Below, one piece after another: positions 8,186-16,601 of a DNA stretch of 64,000 nucleotides. The DNA lies in contig NZ_AP022829.1 of assembly GCF_011405655.1 (NCBI RefSeq), positions 2,155,001-2,219,000 on the forward strand, in the 5' to 3' direction. Under the pieces are notes generated by a model. That model saw nothing but the letters and a program-made list of their open reading frames with translations. It was not told where the DNA came from and made no database searches. How positions within the stretch are numbered: position 1 is the first letter of the stretch; each line of letters opens with the position of its first letter. A program made the translations under genes and the position numbers. Source of the DNA: Adlercreutzia hattorii. Lineage in GTDB: Bacteria > Actinomycetota > Coriobacteriia > Coriobacteriales > Eggerthellaceae.

Positions 8186-8220
8186 TTATACCGACATTTA
8201 TACCGACATTTATACCGACA
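8186..8220 (+). repeat. Three tandem copies of a 12-bp repeat
   Basis: TTTATACCGACA repeated head to tail (8186-8196 lacks the first T; 8197-8208 and 8209-8220 are complete). It lies upstream of the hsdM promoter palindrome and downstream of the alaS terminator. Such iterons often bind regulators, or vary in number by slippage. Confidence 0.7.
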
Positions 8221-8276
8221 CGATCAGCATTCAATGAGATTCTCTCAAGCAATGCACGGCTTGTATGTTCCGAAAC

Positions 8277-8309
8277 GCAAAAGAGGGGCGAGGCAATGCC
8301 GCGCCCCTC
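8277..8309 (-). terminator. Rho-independent terminator of alaS
   Basis: On the minus strand, 24 bases after the alaS stop, GAGGGGCG and CGCCCCTC (8302-8309 and 8283-8290) form a stem with an 11-base loop, followed by TTTTGCGTTT. Confidence 0.75.
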
Positions 8310-8333
8310 ATGCAGTCGCGCCCCTCCGCGCCG

Positions 8334-10970
8334 CTACAGGATCATGTTGCGGGCGATCTCCAGGGCCTCATCGATGCCGTCGGGGTTCTTGCCGCCGGCC
8401 TGGGCCATGGTGGGCTTGCCGCCGCCACCGCCCTGGATGGCCGGGCCCATGGCCTTGATGATGGCCCCGGCGTTGAAGCCCGCCGCTACCGCCTCATCGG
8501 TGCCGGCGGCCATGAGCACGGGCTTGCCGTCGTTCACACCGGCCACCACCATGGCGCCGGGCGCGTCCATGCGGCTGCGCACGACGTCCCACATATTGCG
8601 CATCTGGCCGCCGTCGCGAACCTCGGTGCGCGCGATGATGACGGGGTACCCCGCCGGCGCCAGCTGAACCTGGGAGAGCAGCGTCGAGAACATGTCGTCG
8701 CTCACCATGTCCTTGGCGCGCTTGGCCTTGGTGCGCATCTCCTTCAGGGCCTTCTGGTCGGCCGCCACGCGCTCGGACACGTCGAAGGGCGGCACGCGCA
8801 GCGTGGCCGCGGCCTCCTTCAGCTCGGCTTCCACCTTGTTCACGTAGGCGAGCGCGCCGTAGCTCGTCACGGCCTCGATGCGGCGCACGTTGGCGCCCAC
8901 CGACGACTCGCTCGTGATCTTCAAAAAGCCGATCTCGGCGGTGTTGTTCACATGGCAGCCGCCGCACAGCTCGCGGGAGAGGTCGCCCGCCTCCACCACG
9001 CGCACGACCTCGCCGTACTTCTCGCCGAACAAGCCCGTGACCCCGGCGGCGCGGGCCTCTTCCAGCGACGTCTCGTAAATGGTGGTGGGCGTGGCGCTCA
9101 TGATGTGCTCGTTGGCCTCGCGCTCCACCTCGGCCAGCTGCTCGGGCGTGCACGCCTCGAAGTGGGTGAAGTCGAAGCGCAGGCGGTCGGGGCCCACGTA
9201 GGAGCCAGCCTGCTTCACGTGGTCACCGAGCACGCGGCGCAGCGCGGCGTGCAGGATGTGGGTGGCGGTGTGGTTGCGCTCGATGGCGGCGCGGCGGTTC
9301 GCGTCCACGCGGGCCACAACGGTATCGCCCTCGGCAAGACCGGCCTCCTCGGCGCGCACCGCGTGCACGAACAGGCCCTTCTCGGGAGCCTTCGTGTCCA
9401 GCACGTAAAGGCGTCCCTCGCCGTTCTCGATGACGCCCGTATCCCCCACTTCTCCGCCCATCTCGGCGTAGAAGGGCGTGGCGGCCAGCACCACCTCGCC
9501 GGTCTGCCCCGGCGCCAGGGTGCCCACGCGCTCGCCATCGACGACGACGGCCAGCACGCGCGTCTCGGCGGCGGTGGCGTCGTAGCCGATGAACTCCGTG
9601 GGGCCGAGCTCGTTCAAAAGATCGCTGTAGATGCCGCCGTAGGTGGACCAGGCGGCCTCGGCGTCCTTTGCGCCGGCGGCGCGGGCACGCTCGCGCTGGG
9701 CCTCCATGGCGGCCTCGAAGGCCTCCATGTCCACTTTCACGCCGCGACCTTCCGCGATCTCCTGAGTCACTTCCACGGGGAAGCCGTAGGTGTCGTGCAG
9801 GGTGAAGGCCTCCTCGCCGGAGAGCACGTCGCCCTCAAGCTTGCCGAGGGCCTCCTCCAGGTAGGCCTGGCCCTGGCGCAGCGTGGCGCCGAAGCGGTCC
9901 TCCTCGGCCATGATGAGGCCGCGCTCCAGCTCGCGATTCTCCACGATCTCGGGGTACACATCTCCCATGAGCCGCACGATCTCGTCCACGTACTCGTTGA
10001 GGAAGTGCCCCTCGATGCCGATAAGCTGGGCCTTCATGATGGCGCGGCGCAACAGGCGGCGCAGCACGTAGCCGCGCCCCTCGTTACCCGGCAGGATGCC
10101 GTCGGCGATCATGAAGGTGACCGAGCGGGAGTGATCGGCGATGATGCGCAGGGCCAGGTCAGTCTCGGCATCCTCGCCGTAGGTCACGCCGGCCAAACGC
10201 TCGCCCACGGCCACCAGGCTGCGCAGCACGTCGGTCTCGTAGTTGGACTGCACGCCCTGCATGATGGCGGCCATGCGCTCGAGCCCCATGCCCGTGTCGA
10301 TGTTCTTCTTGGGAAGGGGCGCCAAGGTGCCGTCCTCCTGGCCGTCGTACTGGGTGAACACGCAGTTCCAGTACTCGAGGAACCGGTCGCAGTCGCAGCC
10401 CGGCGCGCAGTCGGGGCTGCCGCAGCCGAACTCGGGGCCCTGGTCGTAGTAGATCTCCGAGCAGGGACCGCAGGGGCCGGTGGGGCCGGCGCGCCAGAAG
10501 TTGTCGTCCTCGCCGAGGCGCGAGATGTGATCCTCGGGCACGCCCAGGTTCTTCCAAATCTCAATGGTCTCGTCGTCGTCCTCGAACACGGTGAAGTACA
10601 AGCGCTCCGGCGGCAGCCCCAGCACGTTCACGGAGAAATCGTAGGCCCAGGCGCACATCTCTTCTTTGAAGTACGCGCCGAAGGAGAAGTTGCCGAGCAT
10701 CTCGAAGAAGCTCAGATGACGGCCCGTGGTGCCGATGATGTCGATGTCGTTGGTGCGCACGCACTTCTGCACGGAGGTGGTGCCGATATAGGGCGCCTCC
10801 AGCTGCTTCTGCTGCAGGAAGTAGGGCTTGAACTGCACCATGCCGGCGCTCGTCAGAAGAAGCGACGGATCGTCGGGAATGAGCGAGGAGGAGGGCACGA
10901 GCTTGCAGCCCTTCTCCTGGAAGTAGTTCAGGTACTTCTCGCGAATCTCAGCGGTGGTCATGTAACGCAT
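8334..10970 (-). CDS. alaS: Alanyl-tRNA synthetase (878 aa)
   Basis: Charges tRNA-Ala with alanine in the cytosol and edits mischarged serine. The aminoacylation domain starts TTAEIREKYLNYFQEKG and has the class II signatures RTNDIDIIGTTGRHLSFFEMLG (read in two parts) and RAGPTGPCGPCSEIYYD. The editing domain shows the metal-binding motifs HTATH and CGGCHVNN, and a DHHA1-type C-terminal domain ends NPDGIDEALEIARNMIL. Length matches the family. The upstream start at 10970 gives MRYMTTAEI; the internal ATG three codons later is equally possible. It is the last gene of a minus-strand series after the permease gene, 66 bp apart. Confidence 0.97.
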   Translation of the reverse strand: MRYMTTAEIREKYLNYFQEKGCKLVPSSSLIPDDPSLLLTSAGMVQFKPYFLQQKQLEAPYIGTTSVQKCVRTNDIDIIGTTGRHLSFFEMLGNFSFGAYFKEEMCAWAYDFSVNVLGLPPERLYFTVFEDDDETIEIWKNLGVPEDHISRLGEDDNFWRAGPTGPCGPCSEIYYDQGPEFGCGSPDCAPGCDCDRFLEYWNCVFTQYDGQEDGTLAPLPKKNIDTGMGLERMAAIMQGVQSNYETDVLRSLVAVGERLAGVTYGEDAETDLALRIIADHSRSVTFMIADGILPGNEGRGYVLRRLLRRAIMKAQLIGIEGHFLNEYVDEIVRLMGDVYPEIVENRELERGLIMAEEDRFGATLRQGQAYLEEALGKLEGDVLSGEEAFTLHDTYGFPVEVTQEIAEGRGVKVDMEAFEAAMEAQRERARAAGAKDAEAAWSTYGGIYSDLLNELGPTEFIGYDATAAETRVLAVVVDGERVGTLAPGQTGEVVLAATPFYAEMGGEVGDTGVIENGEGRLYVLDTKAPEKGLFVHAVRAEEAGLAEGDTVVARVDANRRAAIERNHTATHILHAALRRVLGDHVKQAGSYVGPDRLRFDFTHFEACTPEQLAEVEREANEHIMSATPTTIYETSLEEARAAGVTGLFGEKYGEVVRVVEAGDLSRELCGGCHVNNTAEIGFLKITSESSVGANVRRIEAVTSYGALAYVNKVEAELKEAAATLRVPPFDVSERVAADQKALKEMRTKAKRAKDMVSDDMFSTLLSQVQLAPAGYPVIIARTEVRDGGQMRNMWDVVRSRMDAPGAMVVAGVNDGKPVLMAAGTDEAVAAGFNAGAIIKAMGPAIQGGGGGKPTMAQAGGKNPDGIDEALEIARNMIL

Positions 10971-11036
10971 AGGTGTTCTATCCGTCCTTTACGGTCAACG
11001 AAAACAGTTGCAGCAGATTATAGCGCTCCTTGCGCG

Positions 11037-12470
11037 CTACTTTTTGGAAGACGACGTGTCATCATGGGAATGGCGCGCCGTCACCTTCCCATGGGCCTGC
11101 GAGCGCAGCTTCGGCAACTTGCGGCCGAACAGCGTCGCGTCGTCCAGCTTGATGGGCTTCATGGAGCCGGTGGTGACGCCCGGCGATGTGGCGTCCGACA
11201 GCGGGTTCACTTCCTCGTTGTCCGACGGAACGCCCTTGAAGAACACGCCGTCCTCGGCCACCAGGTGCCGGCCGGTCTTCTTCTCGAAATAGTAGACGAA
11301 CACCGATTTGGCCACGGCCACCAGCGGGATGGAGGCGAGCATGCCCACGAGCGACCCCATAAGACCGCTCATAGCGCCGCCGAGGGCCGAGCCCACCATC
11401 AAGGCAATGAGGGTGAGGGCCGGGTGGATGTCCACGGAGTTCGCCATGATCTTCGGGGAGACGAAGGTGTAGACGAGCTGCTGGATGACCACGGTGCCGA
11501 CCAGGGCGATAAGGGCCACCAGCGGGCTCACGAAGACGGCAGCAATGGCCGCGAGCGCACCTCCCAGCCACGGGCCGATGATGGGGATGATGTTCATCAC
11601 GCCGGTGATGAGGCCGAGCACGGCGGCGTTGGGCACGCCGACGACCTGGAACAGGATACCGCAGCCCACGCCGATGACGGCACACTGCAGAAGCGTTCCC
11701 TTGATGTAGCCGCCCATGACGCGGGTGAAGGTGGCGTGGAAGAACTCGGCGTCCTCGGCGTGCTTGGGGCCGATGAGCCGGCGCGTCTCGCGGCCCATGG
11801 CCGGCAGCTCCATGAGGATCCAGAAAGCGATGACGAGCGCGAACCCTAAGGCCATAAGGCCGTTGGCCAGCGTCGTGGAGAAGGCCACGATGCCGTTGGC
11901 GCTGCCCTGGGCGATGGAGGAGGCCCAGGATGCGGCCGACTTCTGCACCTCGCTGATGACGTTCTTCACCGTTTCGTCCTCGAGCATCGGGGCGTAGCGG
12001 GCATACAGGTCGTTGCCCCAAGCGATGACCGCATCAACATAATGGGGCATGTTGCTGACCAAGTCGTTGAACTGGGCGTTCAGGCCGAACATAGGCGAGA
12101 ACAGCAAAAAGCCGATAAGAGCGAGCACGAGCGCCATGATGACATAGGCGATCGTGGTGCCCAAACCGCGGTTGACGTGGTGCTTCTCCAGCCCGTTCAC
12201 AATGCCGCGCAGGCAGAAGACGATGATGACGGTCCAGATGAGGATGGCCACGGGCACCGACAGGATGTTCAGCAGGTAGACGATCGCCGCCAAAAGCAGG
12301 ATGGCCGCCACCACGGCCCACAGGTCGAAGAAGCGCGTGCGGGCGCGGGCCTGCTTGGTGCGCGAGATGGCATTGGCGGCAGCGGTGGCCGCGGCGGCCG
12401 CGCTGCGCGGGTTGTTGACGGAAGCGGGCGCGTCGGCTCCTCCCTGCGATTGAGACGCGTCGGTGCTCAT
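11037..12470 (-). CDS. AI-2E family transporter, PerM-like permease (477 aa)
   Basis: Integral membrane protein of the AI-2 exporter (TqsA/PerM, formerly UPF0118) superfamily, whose members export quorum-sensing molecules or exchange ions. An Ala-rich cytoplasmic N-terminus (about 45 residues) precedes two close membrane helices (VVAAILLLAAIVYLLNIL; VAILIWTVIIVFCL), a long amphipathic stretch, and a C-terminal bundle with the family's signature region ITGVMNIIPIIGPWLGG and SPKIMANSVDIHPALTLIAL. A charged cytoplasmic tail of about 70 residues follows. It lies 22 bp after the coiled-coil protein gene, probably in the same operon. The substrate cannot be read from sequence. Confidence 0.85.
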   Translation of the reverse strand: MSTDASQSQGGADAPASVNNPRSAAAAATAAANAISRTKQARARTRFFDLWAVVAAILLLAAIVYLLNILSVPVAILIWTVIIVFCLRGIVNGLEKHHVNRGLGTTIAYVIMALVLALIGFLLFSPMFGLNAQFNDLVSNMPHYVDAVIAWGNDLYARYAPMLEDETVKNVISEVQKSAASWASSIAQGSANGIVAFSTTLANGLMALGFALVIAFWILMELPAMGRETRRLIGPKHAEDAEFFHATFTRVMGGYIKGTLLQCAVIGVGCGILFQVVGVPNAAVLGLITGVMNIIPIIGPWLGGALAAIAAVFVSPLVALIALVGTVVIQQLVYTFVSPKIMANSVDIHPALTLIALMVGSALGGAMSGLMGSLVGMLASIPLVAVAKSVFVYYFEKKTGRHLVAEDGVFFKGVPSDNEEVNPLSDATSPGVTTGSMKPIKLDDATLFGRKLPKLRSQAHGKVTARHSHDDTSSSKK

Positions 12471-12491
12471 GGGAATCTCCTCGGACGCGAG

Positions 12492-13382
12492 CTACTGAAC
12501 GGTGTAGGGGCTGTTCCCCATCGGGGCCGGCTTGGCCTGGGCCGCGGCGGCGTTGGGCGAGATGGCCGGCGAAGCTGCGGCTGCGGGATCGGCAGGGGCC
12601 GTCGCGGCCGGCGTGTCGGTGTCGGCGTTGGCCACGGCCGCATCGGCGATGGTGCCGGCGGTACCGGAGAGCTGGTCTTCGAAGTCGTGGGCACGTTCTT
12701 GGCTGGCCGCGTTGGCGGCCTTGACAGCGGCGCGGCGGTCTTTGCCCTCGGCGACGACGGCGCGGGCGGCGTCCCCCATAGCCGAGACGGCGTCGGCGAC
12801 GGTCGCCCCGCGCTCGGGCGCGCGGCCGGCCTTCGCGGCGGCGCTGGCGTCGGCAGCGGCTCCCAAGCTCACGGACTCGTCGGAGGCGTAGCGCGGCTTG
12901 AACTTGCTGCGCAGCTTGCCCGTGAGCGAGTTCACCAAATCGATCGGGGCGCTCGTCACGGTATCCACGGCACCGGCGGCCTTCGAGACGGAATCGGTGA
13001 TCTGGGTCACGTCTTCCAGAATCTGGTCGACGCGCATGAGCTCCAAATTCGCCGCGTCCACCGTGAGCGACAGACGCTCCACCAGCGGATCGACGCGGCC
13101 CACAGCGGGCTTGGCTTCCTCGGCGATCTCGTTCACGCGGGTCAGCAGCGGGTCGATCTGGTCAGTTACCAGGGCATCCACATGGGCGATGAGGGGATCA
13201 ACCTGGGCGGTGATCTTCTCCACGTTCTGCAGCGTGGGCGTGAGCTCCTTATGGGCGTCGTCGATGGTCGAACGCGTCGAGCGGATGGTCAGCGCCAATT
13301 CCACGACGAACCATACGAGCACCGCGCCGACGAGCACGTAGACGACGGGCAGCGCGATGTCCACGATCCCTGCGAAATCCAT
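12492..13382 (-). CDS. DUF948-like membrane-anchored coiled-coil protein (296 aa)
   Basis: One N-terminal transmembrane helix (IALPVVYVLVGAVLVWFVVELAL, about residues 9-31) is followed by long amphipathic helices with regularly spaced hydrophobics (DDAHKELTPTLQNVEKITAQVDPLI onward), as in DUF948 proteins that are thought to act at the cell envelope. The C-terminal third is low-complexity Ala/Pro. It starts a minus-strand series with the permease and alaS. No enzyme motif is visible; function unknown. Confidence 0.75.
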   Translation of the reverse strand: MDFAGIVDIALPVVYVLVGAVLVWFVVELALTIRSTRSTIDDAHKELTPTLQNVEKITAQVDPLIAHVDALVTDQIDPLLTRVNEIAEEAKPAVGRVDPLVERLSLTVDAANLELMRVDQILEDVTQITDSVSKAAGAVDTVTSAPIDLVNSLTGKLRSKFKPRYASDESVSLGAAADASAAAKAGRAPERGATVADAVSAMGDAARAVVAEGKDRRAAVKAANAASQERAHDFEDQLSGTAGTIADAAVANADTDTPAATAPADPAAAASPAISPNAAAAQAKPAPMGNSPYTVQ

Positions 13383-13540
13383 GATGAGCCTCCTTATAAT
13401 TCCGAAGACCTGACTATACCATTACTGGAGTCATTCTAATTAAGTTGCGCAGGGCCTCCACGGAACGCGTCCGCATGGTAGCCATTCCGTAAACGGAAGT
13501 TGACATCGTGTCACACGCGAGCGACATCGCCGGCAGCGCC

Positions 13541-13579
13541 CGTGCTGGGGCGGCCTCGACCGAACGTCGCCCCAGCACG
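13541..13579. other. 12-bp perfect stem-loop between rarA and the DUF948-like gene
   Basis: CGTGCTGGGGCG (13541-13552) and CGCCCCAGCACG (13568-13579) form a perfect stem with a 15-base loop. There is no T tract on either strand, so it is not a classical terminator. It lies 60 bases past the rarA stop and could protect the rarA mRNA end or be a dispersed palindrome. The rest of 13383-13638 shows no gene. Confidence 0.6.
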
Positions 13580-13638
13580 ATGCCTGGCTCGCTGCGCAGT
13601 GCCCGCACCGCGGCGGACGCAACACCCCGAGCCGCGAC

Positions 13639-14952
13639 TCAACTCCCCTGACGGTCGCGGGCAGCGGCGTCGGTGCGGTAAGCCTCCCAGCCGCGCTCGC
13701 CGGGTTGGTAGAAACAGCCGCGCTCAAGGCCCTCGGGCAGATAGCGCTGATCGACCCAGCCGGCCGGGTAGCTGTGGGGGTACTTGTACTCGCCGTAGTT
13801 TTCCGAGCCGGGGCGATGACGATCGCGCAGGTAATCGGGCACCTTGCGCACCGGGCCGTTGCGCACTTCGCGCAGCGCCGCATCGATCGCGGCCTCGGCG
13901 CTGTTGGACTTCGGCGCCAGCGCCAAGTAAATGGCGGCCTGGGCCAGGTTGATGCGGCACTCCGGGTAGCCGATGACCTCGGCAGCCCGGAAGGCGGCCT
14001 CGGCCACGAGCAGGGCCTGGGGGTCGGCGTTCCCGATATCCTCCGAGGCAGCGATGTACATGCGCCGGGCGATGAACTTCGGATCCTCTCCCCCGTCGAT
14101 CATGCGGGCGAGCCAGTAAACGGCGGCATCCGGATCGCTGCCCCGCATGCTCTTGATGAACGCCGAGATGATGTCGTAGTGCATGTCCTTGTTCTTGTCG
14201 TAGGGCAGCGCCCGATGGGGCGTGGCGGCCCGCACCATGGCCTCGGTGATGGCGACCGGCGCCTCGCGCGTGCCCGGAGCCACCATGCCGGCGGCCAGCT
14301 CAAGCGTCGTGAGCGCCCCGCGGCCGTCGCCGCCGGCCAGAGTGACGATGGCAGAAGTGGCCTCATCTTCCAGAGCATAGCAGCCGGCAAGCCCCCGATC
14401 GTCGGCCACGGCACGGCCCACCAACTCGGCGATCTCATCATCGGCGAGCGAATGCAGCTCCACGATGCGCGAGCGCGAGATGAGGGCGGAGTTCACTTCG
14501 AAAAAAGGGTTTTCCGTGGTGGCGCCCACGAGCACCACGAGCCGGTCTTCCACCGCATGCAGCAACGCGTCCTGCTGGCTGCGGTTGAAGCGGTGGATCT
14601 CATCGACGAACAGGATGGTGCGCAAGCCCCCCATGACGAGACGCTTCTCCGCCGCGTCGATTTCCCGGCGCAAGTCGGACACCGTGCCCCCGATAGCCGA
14701 CACCTCCACGAAGGTGGCGCGGGTCGATTCAGCGATGACGTGGGCAAGCGACGTCTTGCCCGTGCCCGCCGGCCCGAAGAGGATGACGGAGCTTAACGTG
14801 TCGTTCTCGATGGCCGCGCGCAGCCAGCTGCCCTCGCCCACGGCCTCCGTCTGCCCGACCACCTCGTCGAGCGTGCGCGGCCGCATGCGCACCGCGAGCG
14901 GAGCCACATCGCGCTTCCGATCATTTTCCATAGCAGTAAACAAAGTATCCAT
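13639..14952 (-). CDS. rarA: Replication-associated recombination protein RarA/MgsA (437 aa)
   Basis: AAA+ clamp-loader-like ATPase acting at stalled replication forks. It opens with the family signature PLAVRMRPRTLDEVVGQ, Walker A GPAGTGKTS, Walker B ILFVDEIHRFN and the Arg finger region SRSRIVEL. The tetramerisation region includes HYDIISAFIKSMRGSDPDAAVYW and the C-terminus ends with the family's YKYPHSYPAGWVDQRYLPEGL. ATG 14952 is chosen (MDTLFTAMENDRK); an upstream frame extension to 14982 and an internal ATG at 14934 are also possible, none with a strong ribosome site. Confidence 0.93.
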   Translation of the reverse strand: MDTLFTAMENDRKRDVAPLAVRMRPRTLDEVVGQTEAVGEGSWLRAAIENDTLSSVILFGPAGTGKTSLAHVIAESTRATFVEVSAIGGTVSDLRREIDAAEKRLVMGGLRTILFVDEIHRFNRSQQDALLHAVEDRLVVLVGATTENPFFEVNSALISRSRIVELHSLADDEIAELVGRAVADDRGLAGCYALEDEATSAIVTLAGGDGRGALTTLELAAGMVAPGTREAPVAITEAMVRAATPHRALPYDKNKDMHYDIISAFIKSMRGSDPDAAVYWLARMIDGGEDPKFIARRMYIAASEDIGNADPQALLVAEAAFRAAEVIGYPECRINLAQAAIYLALAPKSNSAEAAIDAALREVRNGPVRKVPDYLRDRHRPGSENYGEYKYPHSYPAGWVDQRYLPEGLERGCFYQPGERGWEAYRTDAAARDRQGS

Positions 14953-15240
14953 AGCCCGTAATGGTACCACGGAGCCCGCCAAAATAATAGAACAAATGTT
15001 TTTGGTCGTTCGTCCGATAAAAGAACGCTAGCGATGGCCCGAAGGGCCGAGCCCGCAACCGTGAACCCACTCAGAGGTGCGCCCAAGGAAGCCAGCGAGC
15101 GGCGGCGAGGCGCCTCAGATTGCCCCGCCTTCGGGTCAAGCGGCCTTCGTGCCGCGCAGCACCCGAAACAAGGGGCAAGATGGGGCGCATCGCCGCCGCG
15201 CAGCGTCGACAGGGCGTAATTGCGATGCAATTACGCCCGC
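14953..15240. other. Gene-free region upstream of rarA
   Basis: About 290 bases with no convincing ORF. It holds a short GGCCC/GGGCC hairpin near 15037-15050 and the perfect palindrome at 15212-15238 (listed separately), and must contain the rarA promoter. No tRNA, RNase P, tmRNA or SRP RNA core sequence was recognised. Confidence 0.5.
15212..15238. repeat. Perfect 12-bp-arm palindrome downstream of the small RNA terminator
   Basis: GGGCGTAATTGC (15212-15223), a 3-base GAT centre and GCAATTACGCCC (15227-15238). The AATTGC core is AT-rich within GC-rich surroundings, more like a protein operator than a terminator, although a second stem after the small RNA is possible. Confidence 0.7.
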
Positions 15241-15276
15241 AAAAAGAAGCGGCCCGGCGGAGGGGGCCGCCGGGCC
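15241..15276 (-). terminator. Rho-independent terminator of the candidate small RNA
   Basis: On the minus strand GGCCCGGCGG and CCGCCGGGCC (15267-15276 and 15251-15260) form a 10-bp GC stem with loop CCCCCU, followed by GCTTCTTTTT (T tract complementary to 15241-15248). Confidence 0.8.
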
Positions 15277-15367
15277 AGAAGGAGGGGGGATGCGACTCTC
15301 GCGGAGCCGCTTTCTGCTTTAAAGAGACAAAGCAAGCAAGTGATCGGAGGGGGTTGTCTCACTTGCT
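15241..15367 (-). ncRNA. Candidate C-rich regulatory small RNA, about 127 nt
   Basis: Not protein coding. An extended -10 (TGTTATACT) precedes it and a strong intrinsic terminator ends it. The first hairpin is an 8-bp stem GCAAGUGA/UCACUUGC (15359-15366 with 15336-15343) whose 15-nt loop contains CCCCCUCC. A second CCCCCCUCC lies in the linker (complement of 15281-15289) and a third CCCCCUCC begins in the terminator loop (complement of 15259-15266). Three such motifs, complementary to GGAGG ribosome sites, resemble C-rich sRNAs of Firmicutes that block translation initiation. It lies between galU and rarA. Folding is by eye; expression is inferred. Confidence 0.6.
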
Positions 15368-15373
15368 GACGTC

Positions 15374-15382
15374 AGTATAACA
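15374..15382 (-). promoter_or_regulatory. Extended -10 promoter of the candidate small RNA
   Basis: Minus strand TGTTATACT: -10 hexamer TATACT (15374-15379) with the upstream TG that lets promoters work without a good -35. The -35 region is indeed poor. A TGACGTCA palindrome sits at the expected start site (15367-15374). Confidence 0.5.
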
Positions 15383-15489
15383 GCCACCCTTGAATTCCCT
15401 ATGATGCACCCATGGTGAACTTGTGGATTCATAGGCTCATCGTTAAGTAATTCTTCACATTTTAGAAGAAACCTCACCAGCGGGAACGC

Positions 15490-16302
15490 CTATCCCTGCC
15501 GGCGGCCGAACAACACGTTGTTCGTCTCGAGCCAGCTCTCCACGGTGCCCGTGTCGAAGCCGTCGGCCGGATCCACCACAAGCGCATACATCTCCTCCTC
15601 GTCAAGCACCGCGTCCAGCGCGTCGGTGAGCTGAATCTCGCCGCCCACCCCCGGCTCCACATCGGCCAGCAGCTCCATCACGCGGGGCGAGAGCAGGTAG
15701 CGGCCGAACACCGCCAGATTCGACGGCGCATCCTCTAGCGCCGGCTTTTCCACCAGCGAGTCCACCTTCCACACATTCTCGGCCACCGCCTCCCCGGCGA
15801 TGACGCCGAAGCGGCTCACCTGGTCGTCGGGCACGGGCATGACCGCGATGACGCTGGCCCCGCCATGGGCGTCGGAGACCGCCTTCATAGCCGGCAGCAT
15901 CTCATTGCCCGGCACGAGCACATCGCCGAGCAGCACGTAGAACGGCTCGTCGCCCGTCTTCTCTGCCGCGCAGCGCACGGCATGTCCCAGCCCCAGCGCC
16001 TCCTCCTGATACACGTAGCTGACCGGCAGGTTGCCGACATATTCCACCGCATCGGCATAGGCGTCCTTGCCGCGCTCGCGCAGAAGCGCCACCAGCTCCG
16101 GGTTCGGCGTGAAATGGTCCTCAATGGCCTTCTTCTCGCGGCTGTTGACGATCACGACCTCATCAGCGCCGGAAGCCAGACCCTCTTCCACCACATACTG
16201 GATGGCCGGACGATCCACCACCAGCAGCATTTCTTTGGGCTGGGCCTTGGTGGCCGGCAGAAAGCGGGTACCGAGCCCCGCCGCGGGAATGAGTGCCTTC
16301 AT
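15490..16302 (-). CDS. galU: UTP--glucose-1-phosphate uridylyltransferase (270 aa)
   Basis: Makes UDP-glucose from UTP and glucose 1-phosphate for cell-envelope sugars. The nucleotidyltransferase signature MKALIPAAGLGTRFLPATKA opens the protein. Other family motifs are PKEMLLVVDRPAIQYVVEE, ALGLGHAVRCA, FYVLLGDVL and GVGGEIQLTDALD. GAAAGGCG precedes the ATG. It stands alone between the small RNA and an intergenic repeat array. Length (270) is slightly short of the usual 290, mainly at the C-terminus. Confidence 0.95.
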   Translation of the reverse strand: MKALIPAAGLGTRFLPATKAQPKEMLLVVDRPAIQYVVEEGLASGADEVVIVNSREKKAIEDHFTPNPELVALLRERGKDAYADAVEYVGNLPVSYVYQEEALGLGHAVRCAAEKTGDEPFYVLLGDVLVPGNEMLPAMKAVSDAHGGASVIAVMPVPDDQVSRFGVIAGEAVAENVWKVDSLVEKPALEDAPSNLAVFGRYLLSPRVMELLADVEPGVGGEIQLTDALDAVLDEEEMYALVVDPADGFDTGTVESWLETNNVLFGRRQG

Positions 16303-16400
16303 CGAGCGCCTTTCTCTTCGTTGTTCGCGTGCCGCTCATGATACTACAGATGCACGATGGCGGACCTTGCGTCGCCTTGCCGCACTCCAAAGCTACTCGA

Positions 16401-16545
16401 TTGAGCAAAAAGACATAGTTCTCGTAGTCTCGTCCTCCCCTATCGCGCCGACCGCTAAACGCGACCTGGCGAAACTCTGGCTGAGATCTGGCGGGTGCCG
16501 TAGTTTTCCAACGCAAAGCTACGAGAAGTGGGGTATTTTGCTCAA
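16401..16545. repeat. Intergenic word array A (inverted 27-bp units)
   Basis: Two 27-bp units in inverted orientation, 16401-16427 and 16519-16545. They share the outer words TTGAGCAAAA and TTCTCGTAG exactly (19 of 27 positions); the 8-bp centre varies. CAAAGCTAC also recurs directly (16387-16395 and 16513-16521). No ORF occupies 16303-16601. The arrangement resembles the arrays at 23.5, 42.0 and 46.2 kb but uses a different word. Confidence 0.7.
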
Positions 16546-16601
16546 AACGGGCATCTGCCGTTCGCGCCCGCATTGCGCGCGAGGTCGACTATACTAGGCA
16601 C

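Noticed and set aside
8186-8220. CRISPR or plasmid-origin iterons
   Set aside because: 12-bp units without spacers and no replication gene nearby. Kept only as a tandem repeat.
8265-11849. Open frame of 1194 codons on the plus strand
   Set aside because: Antisense of alaS and the permease gene. His/Gly/Arg-rich composition is the usual shadow of high-GC coding sequence.
13541-13579. Intrinsic terminator of rarA
   Set aside because: Strong stem but no T tract on either strand. Reported only as a stem-loop.
14983-15240. RNase P, tmRNA, 6S or SRP RNA gene
   Set aside because: None of the conserved core sequences of these RNAs was found on either strand.
15291-15323. Ten-codon ORF after AAGGAGGGGGG (MRLSRSRFLL)
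   Set aside because: The perfect ribosome site is the complement of the C-rich motif of the minus-strand small RNA; no downstream gene would use a leader peptide.
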